The notes beneath the pieces are model-generated. The model had not been told where the DNA came from. It saw nothing but the letters and a program-made list of their open reading frames with translations, and searched no databases. Positions 27,222-35,269 of a DNA stretch of 64,000 nucleotides are shown here, piece after piece. This stretch comes from JACRLW01 sp050181465 (GTDB taxonomy: Bacteria; Planctomycetota; UBA1135; UBA2386), in NCBI GenBank assembly GCA_050181465.1, contig JBFXDD010000001.1, positions 1 through 64,000 on the forward strand. Direction: 5' to 3'. Position 1 is the stretch's first letter, and each line of letters starts with the position of its first letter. Both the position numbers and the translations under genes were made by a program.

Positions 27222-27407
27222 GCTAGCCCAGACTACTCGTGAACGTCGTCGCGAGATCGGCGCAGGTCGATGACCGGCAAGGAGCTGCGTCGGTCGACGA
27301 CCGAAGTGTAGCTGCAGCTACGCTGCCGGGCAGGAGCCGACGCAGCGCCGCCGCGGGGCGCGACTTGCGGCGATCGCAGTAGACGTTCACGAGTAATCCG
27401 GGCTAGC
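27222..27407. repeat. Long palindromic repeat, copy A (complete)
   Basis: This 186-bp element begins GCTAGCCC and ends GGGCTAGC. The outer 26 bases of each end match as inverted repeats at 24 positions, and weaker pairing continues inward to a perfect centre (GTAGCTGCAGCTAC). The whole element could therefore fold as one long imperfect hairpin. Closely related copies lie at 28799-28979 and 40203-40389 and a half copy at 35270-35337. It ends 12 bases before the start of the gene at 27420. No target duplication is obvious. Confidence 0.85.
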
Positions 27408-27419
27408 GTTCGCCCGCAG

Positions 27420-28091
27420 ATGTCCTGTTCTTCGATCTCGCCGGAAAGCGTGGTTCGGGCGGCGCGGGCTCTGGCCGGGCAACTCGTCGCTTCGCCGTGG
27501 ATCGGAGAACCTCACTGGCCGGATCGAGGGACGCTTCTTGGCCTTCGCTTCAAGCTGGAGTGCCTTCAACCATCGGGGTCGGCGCACTTCCGTGGCGCGC
27601 TGTTCGCGCTGGGACGTCGGCGTGGCTCGCTGGCGGGCATCCGACTAGCGGAGTTCGATCCTCGAACTCGCGGGCTGGCCATCGCAGCACTCCTCGAGCG
27701 GGTGCCCATCCACGTCGCGGAATCGGCAGACCCGAGGCTCCTCTGCTGGTTGGCCCGACGGGCGATTCCGATTGCGAGCGGATCGGGTCCGGGCGGGACG
27801 GGGTTCGATCCTCTCGACCTTGCGATCGGCGATGCGACCTTGGGATTGGAGTTGGGTCAACAAGCGCCCAGCGATGTCGAGCGGGTGCTGGTGCCGGCCG
27901 ACTTGGCGGAGGCGGTCGCAGTCGGGCTCCGTGCGTCCGAACGATCGATTGAAGTGTTGCCGTGCGAGCGCGGATCCTCGCCGCCCATTCGTCGCGCGGC
28001 TGCGATGGTGTTCGGCCTTCGGCTGGATGCGAGTGCGTCCGGTGTGTTGGAGCGTGCCCTCGCGACGACGAGTGCCGTGGCCGTTCTCTGA
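27420..28091 (+). CDS. Degenerate threonine-dehydratase-like protein (predicted inactive)
   Basis: This 223-residue protein matches the fold-type II PLP family of serine/threonine dehydratases in two blocks: FKLECLQPSGSAHFRGALFAL (about 44-64; usual form K.E.LQPTGSFK.RGA) and GFDPLDLAIGDATLGLELGQ (about 129-148; usual HPFDD...AGQGT...E). Catalytic parts are lost: the PLP-binding Lys is His56, the SSGNH phosphate or substrate loop reads EFDPRTRG, and the Gly-rich GGGG loop is replaced by PADLAEAV. It is about 100 residues shorter than active enzymes. It begins 12 bases after palindromic repeat A and converges with another degenerate enzyme gene at 28104. The frame is intact, so it may be a functional pseudoenzyme rather than decay. 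Role unknown. Confidence 0.65.
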   Translation: MSCSSISPESVVRAARALAGQLVASPWIGEPHWPDRGTLLGLRFKLECLQPSGSAHFRGALFALGRRRGSLAGIRLAEFDPRTRGLAIAALLERVPIHVAESADPRLLCWLARRAIPIASGSGPGGTGFDPLDLAIGDATLGLELGQQAPSDVERVLVPADLAEAVAVGLRASERSIEVLPCERGSSPPIRRAAAMVFGLRLDASASGVLERALATTSAVAVL

Positions 28092-28103
28092 AGCTGCCTT
28101 CGG

Positions 28104-28685
28104 TCAGGAGCGGAGCGCGAGCTCGAAGTCGTGCACTTGCCCGACGGCGTCCGTCACGTCCCGGGCCCATCGGTGAGGCTCCACCACGAAGGTGCCGTCG
28201 CGACCGCCTAGGCCGGTCCGAACCAGGCAAGATCCCATACCTGCCCGCTGTGCCGCCAGGGCGTCGGTGGTCGTGTGGCCGATCGCCCAGCAGCGCGCCA
28301 GGTTCAGGTCGAACTCCTGCTGCGCCATCTTGTAGATGCCCGGCGCCGGCTTGCGGAAGACGGACTCCTTACGGAAGCGGGCGCGACCTTTCGGGTGATA
28401 GGGGCAACTGTAGATCTTGCGGATTCTCACCCCCGACTCTTCGCAGTCGGTGAGAAAGCGCTCACAGAACCGGCCGAAGTCCCGCTCCCGGAGGTCCCCG
28501 AACGCGATGTCGCTGCGGGCGGTCCCGATGAAGGTCAGGAACACGCGCGGGTCGATCCGCTCCAGGGCGGAGCGGGCCCCAGGCAACCACGGCACTTCCC
28601 CGTTCGCGTCGAGCCGAGGCTCGCGCACCAGCACGCCGTCGAACTCGAAGAACACCGCCTGCTGCGTCAGATCGTTCCTTGTCAT
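28104..28685 (-). CDS. Degenerate GmhB-like HAD protein (predicted inactive)
   Basis: The 193-residue protein aligns along its length with the histidinol-phosphatase/GmhB branch of HAD phosphatases (compare the intact gene at 7991-8560). Key positions have changed: motif I reads FFEFDGVL, so the nucleophile Asp is Glu14 while Asp16 is kept; motif IV reads IGHTTTD instead of IGDxxxD; the zinc site keeps CPYHP but has lost the CxC pair. The Lys of FRKPAPG is kept. The ATG at 28685 is used because the upstream open frame runs into repeat B. It is convergent with the dehydratase-like gene, 12 bases apart. Probably not a normal phosphatase. Confidence 0.7.
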   Translation of the reverse strand: MTRNDLTQQAVFFEFDGVLVREPRLDANGEVPWLPGARSALERIDPRVFLTFIGTARSDIAFGDLRERDFGRFCERFLTDCEESGVRIRKIYSCPYHPKGRARFRKESVFRKPAPGIYKMAQQEFDLNLARCWAIGHTTTDALAAQRAGMGSCLVRTGLGGRDGTFVVEPHRWARDVTDAVGQVHDFELALRS

Positions 28686-28798
28686 GGGTCGTTCGCCGCA
28701 ACCGCGGCCAGGCTCGATTTCGGCCCGATCCGGTCCTTGCTTGATTATCGAGGAATTCCTCCCGGGTTGGGTGGGGGGCGAGACCTCGGAGAGCACTG

Positions 28799-28979
28799 GC
28801 CCTGACTGTTCGTGAACGTCGTCGCGAGATCGACGCAGGTCGATGTCCGGCAAGGAGCTGCGTCGGTCGACGACCGAAGCGTAGCTGTAGCTACGCTGCC
28901 AGGGAGGAGCCGACGTAGCGACGCCGCTGGGCGCGACTTGTGGCGATCGCAGCAGACGTTCACGAATCATCCGGGCTAG
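28799..28979. repeat. Long palindromic repeat, copy B
   Basis: This copy of about 181 bp lies in the same orientation as copy A. Its left end is worn (GCCCTGACTGTTCGTGAACG) and its right end intact (CGAATCATCCGGGCTAG). The central hairpin GCGTAGCT-GT-AGCTACGC is conserved, although its loop bases differ from copy A. It lies between the HAD-like gene (start 28685) and the sigma-factor gene (start 29042), so it probably overlaps both divergent leaders or promoters. Confidence 0.85.
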
Positions 28980-29041
28980 GCTGCGCGAGTAAAAGATCTC
29001 GGCCAGTCGCGGCCGCGCGCGCGTAGCGGCCGATCCAGAGC

Positions 29042-29683
29042 ATGCCGCAACCTCCTGATCCCCTCAGCGACGAAGAGCTCATGGCCGAGGTCAAGTCGGG
29101 GGACATCGACGCCTACGAGATCCTGGTGGATCGCCACAAGGCGTCGATCTATCGCTTCGCCTACGGGATGCTGCGGTCCAGGGAAGACGCCGAAGAGGCG
29201 GCGCAGGACACGTTCGTGAAGTTGTTCCGCGCGCGCGGATTGTTCGAAGAAGGACGCCGACTCGAGCCTTGGCTGCTGCGGATCGCCGGGAACACCTGCC
29301 GCGATCTCCTTCGCCGCCGCAAGGTGGATACCTTGCCGCGGGCGACCGCGATGTCGGAGGAATTGGCCGAGATGCTCGCCGATCCGCGAATGGACGGGCG
29401 CGACCTCCTCGACGCCGGGCGCCAAGCCATCCGGCACGAACTAGGGCAGCTCAGCGACAAGCTGCGAGCGCCGCTCGTTCTGCGCTACGTCAATGGGCTG
29501 ACCAACCGGCAGGTTGCCGACGCCCTGGGAATCTCCCTGAGTAATGTCAAGGTGCGCATGGCGCGCGCGAAGGACCTGCTCCAGAATCGGCTCCGCGAAA
29601 TGCGCGAAGACGAGGACGACGAGATCGCGATCGATGACGAGCCGGGCGCGAGTGGCTCGGACCGCCACAGGAGGGAGGAATGA
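29042..29683 (+). CDS. ECF-type RNA polymerase sigma factor
   Basis: The 213-residue protein has sigma region 2 (EILVDRHKASIYRFAYGMLR, then EDAEEAAQDTFVKLF) at about 20-65 and region 4 (LRYVNGLTNRQVADALGI, then SLSNVKVRMARAK) at about 142-180, with no sigma-1 or sigma-3 domain, so it is an ECF sigma factor. The acidic C-terminal tail (EDEDDEIAIDDEPG) is unusual. Its stop overlaps the ATG of the zinc-finger membrane protein (ATGA), the standard arrangement for a sigma/anti-sigma pair. Confidence 0.92.
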   Translation: MPQPPDPLSDEELMAEVKSGDIDAYEILVDRHKASIYRFAYGMLRSREDAEEAAQDTFVKLFRARGLFEEGRRLEPWLLRIAGNTCRDLLRRRKVDTLPRATAMSEELAEMLADPRMDGRDLLDAGRQAIRHELGQLSDKLRAPLVLRYVNGLTNRQVADALGISLSNVKVRMARAKDLLQNRLREMREDEDDEIAIDDEPGASGSDRHRREE

Positions 29684-32301
29684 ACCCGCCCGCCGACTTC
29701 GACCCGCCGCTTCGCGACGACGGCATGGATCGCCCCGTGCGACGACAGCGCCATCAGCCTGCGGATCCGATCGAGCTCAGTCGGTTTCCGCCGCGTGATG
29801 ACGTTTGCCGTGGCTTCCGCGACCTGCTGCGCGACTACTGCGACGGCGAGACGTCCGCCGCGGAGACTGCGGCCGTGGACGATCACGTCCACCTTTGCCG
29901 TGACTGCGCTCTCGCGCTGTCGCGCGCCGAAGGTGAGCAGTTGACCTTGCGTCGCGCGCTCGGGGCGATTCGCGAGGATGCCGATCGCGACGGCGCGGCC
30001 GGCGGGGTGTTCGGGCCGTCCTTCACGCGTCGCGTGATGGCGGAGATCTCGGCGATCTTGCTCGAGGAAGCGGAGGCTCCGCCGCAGTTCACTCGCGGGG
30101 TGATGGAACGCGTGCGGCACGAATGGCGGCAGGTGCCGCTCTGGCGTCGACTCGTGTTGCGCGTCCGCAGCCGAGGATGGGGTGTCGCGGTGGTCGCTGC
30201 CGTGCTCTTGTTTGCGGCGGTGGGGGCGATCGGCTTCTGGCCGAAGGCCGAGCGATCTTCGAGGCCCGAGCTCTCGGTCGTGCGAACGGCTGCCGCTTCG
30301 CTGGTGGTCGGCTCGACCACCCGACCGGTTCGCGAGGGGACGACCCTCGCGGTCGGAGCGATGGTGCGGGTCGAGGATCAGGGCGAGGTCGTGCTGGCAC
30401 AGAGTCTTCCAGCGTCGCCGGTCGAAGCCGCCGGTGAGCCGGTTCGCATCGAACCCGGTGCGACCCTGCATCTCTTCGGCGGAACCAACGTGCGCGTGCG
30501 TGACGACGCAACACTGGATCTGCTCGCCGGGGCACTGCGGTGCACGACCGGTGAGCACCCCCACGCTCTCGGTCTCGTCGACGGCTCGAGCCTCGAACTC
30601 GAGGCGGGGGGCGACTACGAGATCAGTTTGATGCGGGTGCGTCGCTTCGATCGCGCCATCGCCGAGTTCTCGTCGCGCCTGCGCCTCGAGGTCCGCAACG
30701 GTCGCGCGGAGTTCCGCCGCGCCGACCTGGAATCGGTGCGGGTCGAGCGCGGCCAGGTGGCGCATGCGGAAGGGATCGAGGTGGCCCTCGAGGACCTTCC
30801 CCTCGCGGATGGAATCGCCATCGGATCGGTGGACTCGGGTTCGCCGATCGCCCGGACCGAGGCGAGTCCCGGCGGCGTGTTGTTGGCCTCGGGCCGGGTG
30901 GTGGATGCCGCCAGCGGTCGCGGGGTTGCAGCGGCTCGAGTGTCGGTCCATTCGGTGTCGGGACGGTCGACGGCGACCGTGTCGGATGCCGAGGGTTGGT
31001 TCCGCTTCGAAGTCGAAACCGATGCGCTCGAGCATGTCACGGTGGCGGTCACCCCGCCGAGCCAGGCCGAGAGCGACTTGGGCGTCTTCGGACCGCGACC
31101 GGTGGAGATCGCACGCGACGCGCGCGGTGTGCCGCTCCTGACGGTGGCGCTTTCGGCTGATCTGGCGACACGCGGGCGGGTCCTCGACGCCGAGGGCAGT
31201 CCGATTGCCGGCGCACGGGTGACCGCGTGGGTGGTCGATGAGGCGTTCTCGCTGTTGCGACCGCTCGATGTTCCCGCAGCCGCCAGCGCGGCGGACGGCT
31301 CGTTCGCCCTGCGTGGGCTGCCCGCCGATCTCGATGGTCGCGAGAGTCTCGCCGTCTTGGTGGAATCGAGCGGACGTCCGCGGGTTGCGCACCCGACCTG
31401 GCGCGGCGGGGAGGATCTCGTCCTGAGGGTGCCGAGTCCGCGGCGACTCCTCGTCGCCGGCCTTCCGGCGGGTGCTGCATTGCGAGTCGTTCAGGAGATT
31501 CCCGGAGTGCCGCTGTTGGCGATGGCGGAGAGCTATGAGCTGGTCGCGTCCGAGGCGGGCGAGGCGGAGCTCGCTCAGGCCGGTCCAGGCGCGCTTTGGC
31601 TCGACCAGCGCGAGCAGGGCGGCGGACTGATCGCGTTGAGTGCGAGTGCGGACGGCAAGATCGTGGCGTCCGCGACGACCGCGTCGATGCGCGTGTTCGG
31701 GCCCCATCGCAAGTGGATCGCTTCGGCGAGCGATGGGCGTGCTGCTCTCCTGCGGCCCTCGCATCGGCATCGATTCGAACACTCCGCAGCCAGTGTCGGG
31801 CTGGACGGTCCGGAGCGCGCCATCTCGGTGGTCGCGAGTGCCTCGGCGCTCGCCAACGGGGCTCGTGTGTTTCTCGAGACGAGTGCCGGAGAACTCGCAT
31901 TCGTCGGGCTGTGGGACGGTCTCTCGGAGCTCCGTTATCGCGTCCCCGCGGTGGGTTTCCGCCTCGTGGTGATCGGAGTCGACGGTTCCTTCGGAGTGCT
32001 CGATGCTGCCGATGGGGAAGTCGTGGCCAGTTCGGTCGAGTTGCTCGCGCCTGGTTCGGCAGTGGCGAGCGCCGACTTCGCAGCCGTGCGCGGAGCGTGT
32101 GTCTTCGAACTGCTCGACGGGCCCCTCGCCGGGCAACGATTTTGGCGTGAGGTCGACTTCGGCGTCGGGATCGGCGCGGAGCGGTTGCCGCCGGGCAGCT
32201 ATCGCGTGACCATGCCGGATGGTCGCCTTGCGACCTGCCAGATCGCCTCTTCGATGACGGCGCAACTCGTTCCCATCGCGCGGCCGATCGAAGAACGTTG
32301 A
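29680..32301 (+). CDS. Membrane anti-sigma/FecR-like protein with carboxypeptidase-regulatory domains
   Basis: The 873-residue protein begins with a zinc-finger anti-sigma domain (DDHVHLCRDCALALSR at about 67-82, His-x3-Cys-x2-Cys). One TM follows (GWGVAVVAAVLLFAAVGAIG, about 166-187), then a FecR-like beta region (VGSTTRPVREGTTLAVGAMV; IEPGATLHLFGGTNVRVRDD). The long outer part contains two carboxypeptidase-regulatory-like beta domains (ASGRVVDAASGRGVAAARVS; TRGRVLDAEGSPIAGARVT). The layout implies a one-protein sensor: outer domains bind a signal, the inner finger holds the sigma factor encoded just upstream. Its size and the regulatory-domain repeats are unlike common anti-sigma factors. 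Confidence 0.8.
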   Translation: MNPPADFDPPLRDDGMDRPVRRQRHQPADPIELSRFPPRDDVCRGFRDLLRDYCDGETSAAETAAVDDHVHLCRDCALALSRAEGEQLTLRRALGAIREDADRDGAAGGVFGPSFTRRVMAEISAILLEEAEAPPQFTRGVMERVRHEWRQVPLWRRLVLRVRSRGWGVAVVAAVLLFAAVGAIGFWPKAERSSRPELSVVRTAAASLVVGSTTRPVREGTTLAVGAMVRVEDQGEVVLAQSLPASPVEAAGEPVRIEPGATLHLFGGTNVRVRDDATLDLLAGALRCTTGEHPHALGLVDGSSLELEAGGDYEISLMRVRRFDRAIAEFSSRLRLEVRNGRAEFRRADLESVRVERGQVAHAEGIEVALEDLPLADGIAIGSVDSGSPIARTEASPGGVLLASGRVVDAASGRGVAAARVSVHSVSGRSTATVSDAEGWFRFEVETDALEHVTVAVTPPSQAESDLGVFGPRPVEIARDARGVPLLTVALSADLATRGRVLDAEGSPIAGARVTAWVVDEAFSLLRPLDVPAAASAADGSFALRGLPADLDGRESLAVLVESSGRPRVAHPTWRGGEDLVLRVPSPRRLLVAGLPAGAALRVVQEIPGVPLLAMAESYELVASEAGEAELAQAGPGALWLDQREQGGGLIALSASADGKIVASATTASMRVFGPHRKWIASASDGRAALLRPSHRHRFEHSAASVGLDGPERAISVVASASALANGARVFLETSAGELAFVGLWDGLSELRYRVPAVGFRLVVIGVDGSFGVLDAADGEVVASSVELLAPGSAVASADFAAVRGACVFELLDGPLAGQRFWREVDFGVGIGAERLPPGSYRVTMPDGRLATCQIASSMTAQLVPIARPIEER

Positions 32302-32345
32302 GTGCCGCGTCGCTGCCGGTTCTCAGCGCCGGGCTGCCAGGAAAG

Positions 32346-33158
32346 TCACGGCGTCTCGGCGCGGAGGAACTCGAGTGTGCGCTCGAAGGCGTCCGCGTGC
32401 TCGAGCAGTAGGGTGTGCCCGGCGCGTTCGAGCATCAAGAAGCGGCCCTGCACGAGTCGACCGGCGGTCGATCTCACATCACTCGGTGAGGTCAGCGTGT
32501 CTTCGGCCCCGGCGACGCACAACACGGGTTGCGTCACCGCGGCCAGGATGTCCTCGAAGTCGACCGATGCGAGTGCACGGGCCTGCGCGGTCATCAGGCG
32601 CCGGCTCGACGCCGATGGCCGCGTCGCACGAAGAATGTCCGCGACGAGATCGCGACGCTCGGCCAGGAAGGTCTCGCCGAACAGAAACGGCGCGAGAGCG
32701 GCTCCGAACTCGCTCTCCGGGAAGTGCGTCGCCGCGAGTTCGAAGAAGCGATAGACGTGTTCGGACCGCGCGCTGTTCACCATCGCGCTCCCAAGTGTGA
32801 CGACGCGGCGGACTCGGTCCCCAGCAGTGGCCGCGAGAGTCAACGCGACTTTGCCGCCGAGCGAAGTGCCGACCAGGTCCACGGTGCCTGCTTCGTGCGC
32901 GTCGATCACGGCTGCCAGGTCCAGTGCGGCGGACGCGAAGTCGTAGGTGCCGTCCGACTCACTGGAGGGCGGAATGCCCACCGGGTCGAAGGTGATGGCG
33001 CGGAATCCCGCGCGGCTGAAGCGGCGCGGCAGGGTGCCGAACATCTTCATCCCCCCGCCGAGGCCGGGTATCAAGACGAGGGCCGGTCCGGACCCAACGA
33101 CCTCGGTATGGATCAGGCGCTCACCACGCCGTGCAAAGCGCGCCGTCGAACTCGTCAT
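32346..33158 (-). CDS. Alpha/beta hydrolase
   Basis: The 270-residue protein has the alpha/beta-hydrolase pattern: oxyanion loop PGLGGG, nucleophile Ser in GTSLGGK (about residue 98), Asp in GAEDTLTSP and His in RAGHTLLLE near the C-terminus. No signal peptide is seen, so it is probably cytoplasmic. The substrate cannot be predicted; esterase and 3-oxoadipate-enol-lactonase types are alike at this level. The ATG at 33158 overlaps the stop of the upstream M28 peptidase gene (ATGA). It is last in a three-gene operon. Confidence 0.8.
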   Translation of the reverse strand: MTSSTARFARRGERLIHTEVVGSGPALVLIPGLGGGMKMFGTLPRRFSRAGFRAITFDPVGIPPSSESDGTYDFASAALDLAAVIDAHEAGTVDLVGTSLGGKVALTLAATAGDRVRRVVTLGSAMVNSARSEHVYRFFELAATHFPESEFGAALAPFLFGETFLAERRDLVADILRATRPSASSRRLMTAQARALASVDFEDILAAVTQPVLCVAGAEDTLTSPSDVRSTAGRLVQGRFLMLERAGHTLLLEHADAFERTLEFLRAETP

Positions 33159-34216
33159 CCCTTGCTCTTTTGGGTGCCGGGGTCGTCCTTCGACGGCTTC
33201 GGTGCGGGTGCGAAGCGTTCGACGATCAACGGCAGTGCCGTCAGGAAGGTCTCCGCGACGATCTGCACGCTCGCCGCCGACACATGCTCCAACGTGTCGT
33301 TCGGAGTGTGCCACTGCGGGTTGTTCGCGAGATCGATCCAGTCGACGACGGGAACGCCCGCATCCCGGAACGGCAGGTGGTCGTCGGTCACCGCGTGTCG
33401 CTGCGCGAAGAAGTAGCGCTCGTGCCCGCATGCCTTGGCGGCGGCGAGCGTGATCGCCTTCAGCGTCGGATCCGAGTTGGTGTCGTCGTCGATCTGTAGA
33501 TCGACCGCGGCGACCATGTCGAAGAGGATCATCGCGCCGATCCGCGGTGCACCCGGCGTCTTCACCCGCTCCGCGCGGTACTGGTCGACGTAGCGACGCG
33601 ATCCGAACAGAGCGCGTTGCATGTCCCACTTGTAGGGAATGCTCTCTTCGCCGTCGAAGAACGCCAGCTCCACGGTGACTGGCGGTGGATGCTGCACGAA
33701 GTGCTCGGCGAGCGCGAGGAGCAGGGCGACCCCACTGGCGCCGTCGTTGGCACCCACGAAGTGGAAGTTGTGGCTCGACTCCGGGTGCCCTTCGGTGATC
33801 TTCGTGTCGTGATGAGCGGCCAGCAGAAGGTAGTCGCCCGGGCGACCGCCAAGGCGGGCGTAGAGGTTCTCGAACTCGAGGTTCTCGCGGGCATCGCGGA
33901 ATCGATCGCGGCGAACCGGCACACCCAACGCCTCCAGTTGACCGGCCACGTAGTCGAGCTGGCGGCGGATTCCGGCGGATCCCGGCGTGCGCACGCCGAA
34001 TCCGACCAGGGTCTGCATGTGGCGCAGCGCACGGTCGCCGAGGTCGGTCGGAATGTCCGCGGGCTTCTGTAGCGACGGCATCGCTGGGACCTTCGCCGCG
34101 TCGCCGGTCGAGCGCTTGCGATCGCCGCAAGTCGCTGCGAGGCAGGCCAAGGACAGCACGGTGAGGACATGGAATCGCGGGGGTGTGCGTTCCTGTCGCG
34201 AATCGACGCGAGTCAC
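33155..34216 (-). CDS. Secreted M28-family zinc peptidase/glutaminyl-cyclase-like, copy 1
   Basis: The 353-residue protein has a hydrophobic leader (VLTVLSLACLAATC) and the M28 metal and catalytic set: HHDTK, GANDGASG (bridging Asp), DGEES (Glu pair), DDHLPFRD and WHTPNDTLE (last His). This order fits both M28 aminopeptidases and glutaminyl-peptide cyclotransferases, which share the fold; the WHTPNDT segment is close to the cyclase group. The start is GTG, overlapping the stop of copy 2 (GTGA). It shares its plan with the next gene upstream, so the pair arose by duplication. Confidence 0.8.
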   Translation of the reverse strand: MTRVDSRQERTPPRFHVLTVLSLACLAATCGDRKRSTGDAAKVPAMPSLQKPADIPTDLGDRALRHMQTLVGFGVRTPGSAGIRRQLDYVAGQLEALGVPVRRDRFRDARENLEFENLYARLGGRPGDYLLLAAHHDTKITEGHPESSHNFHFVGANDGASGVALLLALAEHFVQHPPPVTVELAFFDGEESIPYKWDMQRALFGSRRYVDQYRAERVKTPGAPRIGAMILFDMVAAVDLQIDDDTNSDPTLKAITLAAAKACGHERYFFAQRHAVTDDHLPFRDAGVPVVDWIDLANNPQWHTPNDTLEHVSAASVQIVAETFLTALPLIVERFAPAPKPSKDDPGTQKSKG

Positions 34217-35259
34217 TTCACGACCTCCGCGGCGAGCAGGGGAAGCGCGCGTAGGATGAGGTCACCGATGCGCGCGAGCGAAGCTGCCGAGACGCGCTCC
34301 ATCGTGTCGTCCGCCGTATGCCAGAACGGGAAGTACTGCTTGGCCTCCGGCGGCATTCCCTCGCGGTGTTGCGCGGGCACACGCCACTGGAAGTCGATCA
34401 GGTCGATCACGCGGACGCCCAACTGCTTGAAGGGAATGTGATCGTCACCGCTGACCTGGGTTTCGAAACGGAAGACTTGCTCGGATAAGCCCAGCGTCGC
34501 GGCGGCACGGGCGAACAAGTCGATCAGCGTGGGATTGGATTCCTTCTCGCGATCGATCTTGAACACCTGATCGCCGAGGAGATCGAGGAGGACCATGGCC
34601 TTCACGCGCGACGCGATTCCGGTGGGGAACCTCGCCTTGTCGGCGCTCAGCGTGCGAGCGAAGTGGCGACTGCCGATCAGCGCCTTGGCGTCATTCCAAT
34701 CCCATTCCAGAGACTCCTCGCCGTCGAAGAAGACGAGCCAGACTTCGAAGGGTTGGGCAGCGGTTCCGACCAGATGCTTCGCCAACTCCAAGAGGACCGC
34801 GCACGACGCAGCGGCATCGAGCGCACCGACGAAGGCGAAGTCCTGCTCGCCGGGATGGGTGATCTTGCTGTCGTAGTGCGCGGCGAGAATGAGGATCGGC
34901 GCATCGCTTCGCGCCGGGGTCGGCGGGATCTCGACCCAGAGATTCTCGAACTCGGTGCTGCCGGCGATCTCGGGCTGGGTGAACCGTTGTCGCTTCAGCT
35001 CGAGGCGTGGGTCGATGGCGCGGAGATCCGATACAATCAGATCGGCGGCCTTGCGAATGCCCGGCGACCCGGGTTGCCGCGGACCGATGGCCACGAGGCG
35101 TTCGCATCGCGCGCGCGCGGACTCGCCGGAGAAGCCCGCGCCTTCGTAGTCGGAACAGGCAGACAACGCCAAGAAGGCGCCAAGGAGCGCCCGGCGTCGC
35201 CAGGCGTCACGACCGGGGGACGCCGAGACACCGGCGGAGCGAGGGGATCGCGGATCCAT
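34213..35259 (-). CDS. M28-family zinc peptidase/glutaminyl-cyclase-like lipoprotein, copy 2
   Basis: The 348-residue protein has a lipobox (LLGAFLALSAC, Cys about 35) and the same M28 residues as copy 1: HYDSKI, GALDAAAS, DGEESLEW, DDHIPFKQ and FWHTADDTME. Membrane anchoring is predicted here. Relative to copy 1 the bridging segment reads ALDAAAS instead of ANDGASG, but the Asp is kept. The ATG at 35259 starts the leader; an in-frame ATG at 35283 lies inside half-repeat D. First gene of a coupled operon of two M28 proteins and a hydrolase, divergent from prkA. Confidence 0.8.
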   Translation of the reverse strand: MDPRSPRSAGVSASPGRDAWRRRALLGAFLALSACSDYEGAGFSGESARARCERLVAIGPRQPGSPGIRKAADLIVSDLRAIDPRLELKRQRFTQPEIAGSTEFENLWVEIPPTPARSDAPILILAAHYDSKITHPGEQDFAFVGALDAAASCAVLLELAKHLVGTAAQPFEVWLVFFDGEESLEWDWNDAKALIGSRHFARTLSADKARFPTGIASRVKAMVLLDLLGDQVFKIDREKESNPTLIDLFARAAATLGLSEQVFRFETQVSGDDHIPFKQLGVRVIDLIDFQWRVPAQHREGMPPEAKQYFPFWHTADDTMERVSAASLARIGDLILRALPLLAAEVVK

Positions 35260-35269
35260 TGCCGACAAC

